64,000 nt of DNA, from assembly GCA_019421385.1 (NCBI GenBank), contig JAHZFK010000016.1, positions 3,988 through 67,987 on the forward strand, in the 5' to 3' direction. The position numbers and the translations under genes are program-made. Each line of letters begins with the position of its first letter. Positions within the stretch are counted from its first letter, which is position 1. This stretch comes from Clostridiales bacterium. GTDB lineage: Bacteria; Bacillota; Clostridia; Oscillospirales; Butyricicoccaceae. This document shows positions 63,967 to 64,000 of the stretch, in pieces. The notes under the pieces were generated by a model. It was not told the DNA's origin. It saw only the letters and a program-made list of their open reading frames with translations, and did no database searches.

Positions 63967-64000
63967 ATGGACCATATTCATGCTCTGCGTAAAGCGCTCA
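63967..64000 (+). CDS. Start of a rightward early gene, cut by window edge
   Basis: ATG 63967 follows GAGGAGGTGAGAGGGA. Only 11 codons are visible ('MDHIHALRKAL'). Its place after the divergent promoter suggests a Cro-like or excision gene, which cannot be confirmed here. Confidence 0.5.
   Translation, partial: MDHIHALRKAL

Overview
The window looks like chromosome from a moderately high-G+C, Gram-positive, spore-forming Firmicute, most likely a clostridial gut bacterium of the Oscillospirales type. This rests on strong AGGAGG ribosome sites, sigmaA-type TTGACA/TATAAT promoters, a YaaH-like spore glycosidase gene, BlaI/BlaR1, a sodium-pump decarboxylase subunit and prophages with Firmicute-style modules. 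The genus is inference. Most of the sequence is mobile DNA: parts of three different prophages and about 8 kb of ordinary chromosome.

Positions 1 to about 18,100 are the right part of prophage 1, a contractile-tailed (PBSX/XkdK-like) phage. It holds head completion, sheath, tube, a tail chaperone with a -1 frameshift site, tape measure, baseplate, fibre, holin and amidase genes. A candidate type I toxin-antitoxin locus and a glycosidase gene broken by one TGA lie in the lysis module. After the endolysin comes an AT-rich defence cargo: a RloA/RloB (AbiL-like) pair and a TIR - PLD-like - Nudix fusion protein.

Positions 18,101-18,248 and 52,957-53,271 are two pieces of one gene for a YaaH-like GH18 cortex/germination glycosidase. 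Prophage 2 (about 18,246-52,956) splits them at a shared 9-bp sequence, next to its large serine integrase. The gene's N-terminal part is absent to the left of 18,101, where prophage 1 ends. The simplest reading is that two prophages sit in the same sporulation-related gene, leaving an island of about 150 bp between them.

Prophage 2 looks short-tailed: terminase, portal, scaffold, capsid, neck and fibre genes, with no sheath or tape measure. Its minus-strand lysogeny module holds integrase, a secreted protein and repressor. Its rightward early genes include PcfK/AcrIIA9-like and PcfJ-like proteins, a DUF3102 protein, an HUH Rep-like protein, an ArpU-like regulator and a second serine recombinase. 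Late genes appear to start from promoters carrying TTGTGCGTT iterons, found three times. A lysis cassette and accessory genes follow, then a 2350-residue polyvalent virion protein ending in an M23 peptidase.

Positions 53,272-61,262 are host chromosome: a secreted CAP-domain protein, a barstar-like protein, a membrane-anchored protein, a BlaI/BlaR1-like regulatory pair with a very large sensor, a probable yybP-ykoY-type riboswitch in front of an OadB-like sodium pump subunit with a 42-residue partner, and tRNA-Val(CAC). Prophage 3 starts at the 3' end of that tRNA with a tyrosine integrase, an Ltp-like lipoprotein family member (superinfection exclusion candidate), a repressor, a divergent promoter with operators and the start of a rightward gene at the window edge.
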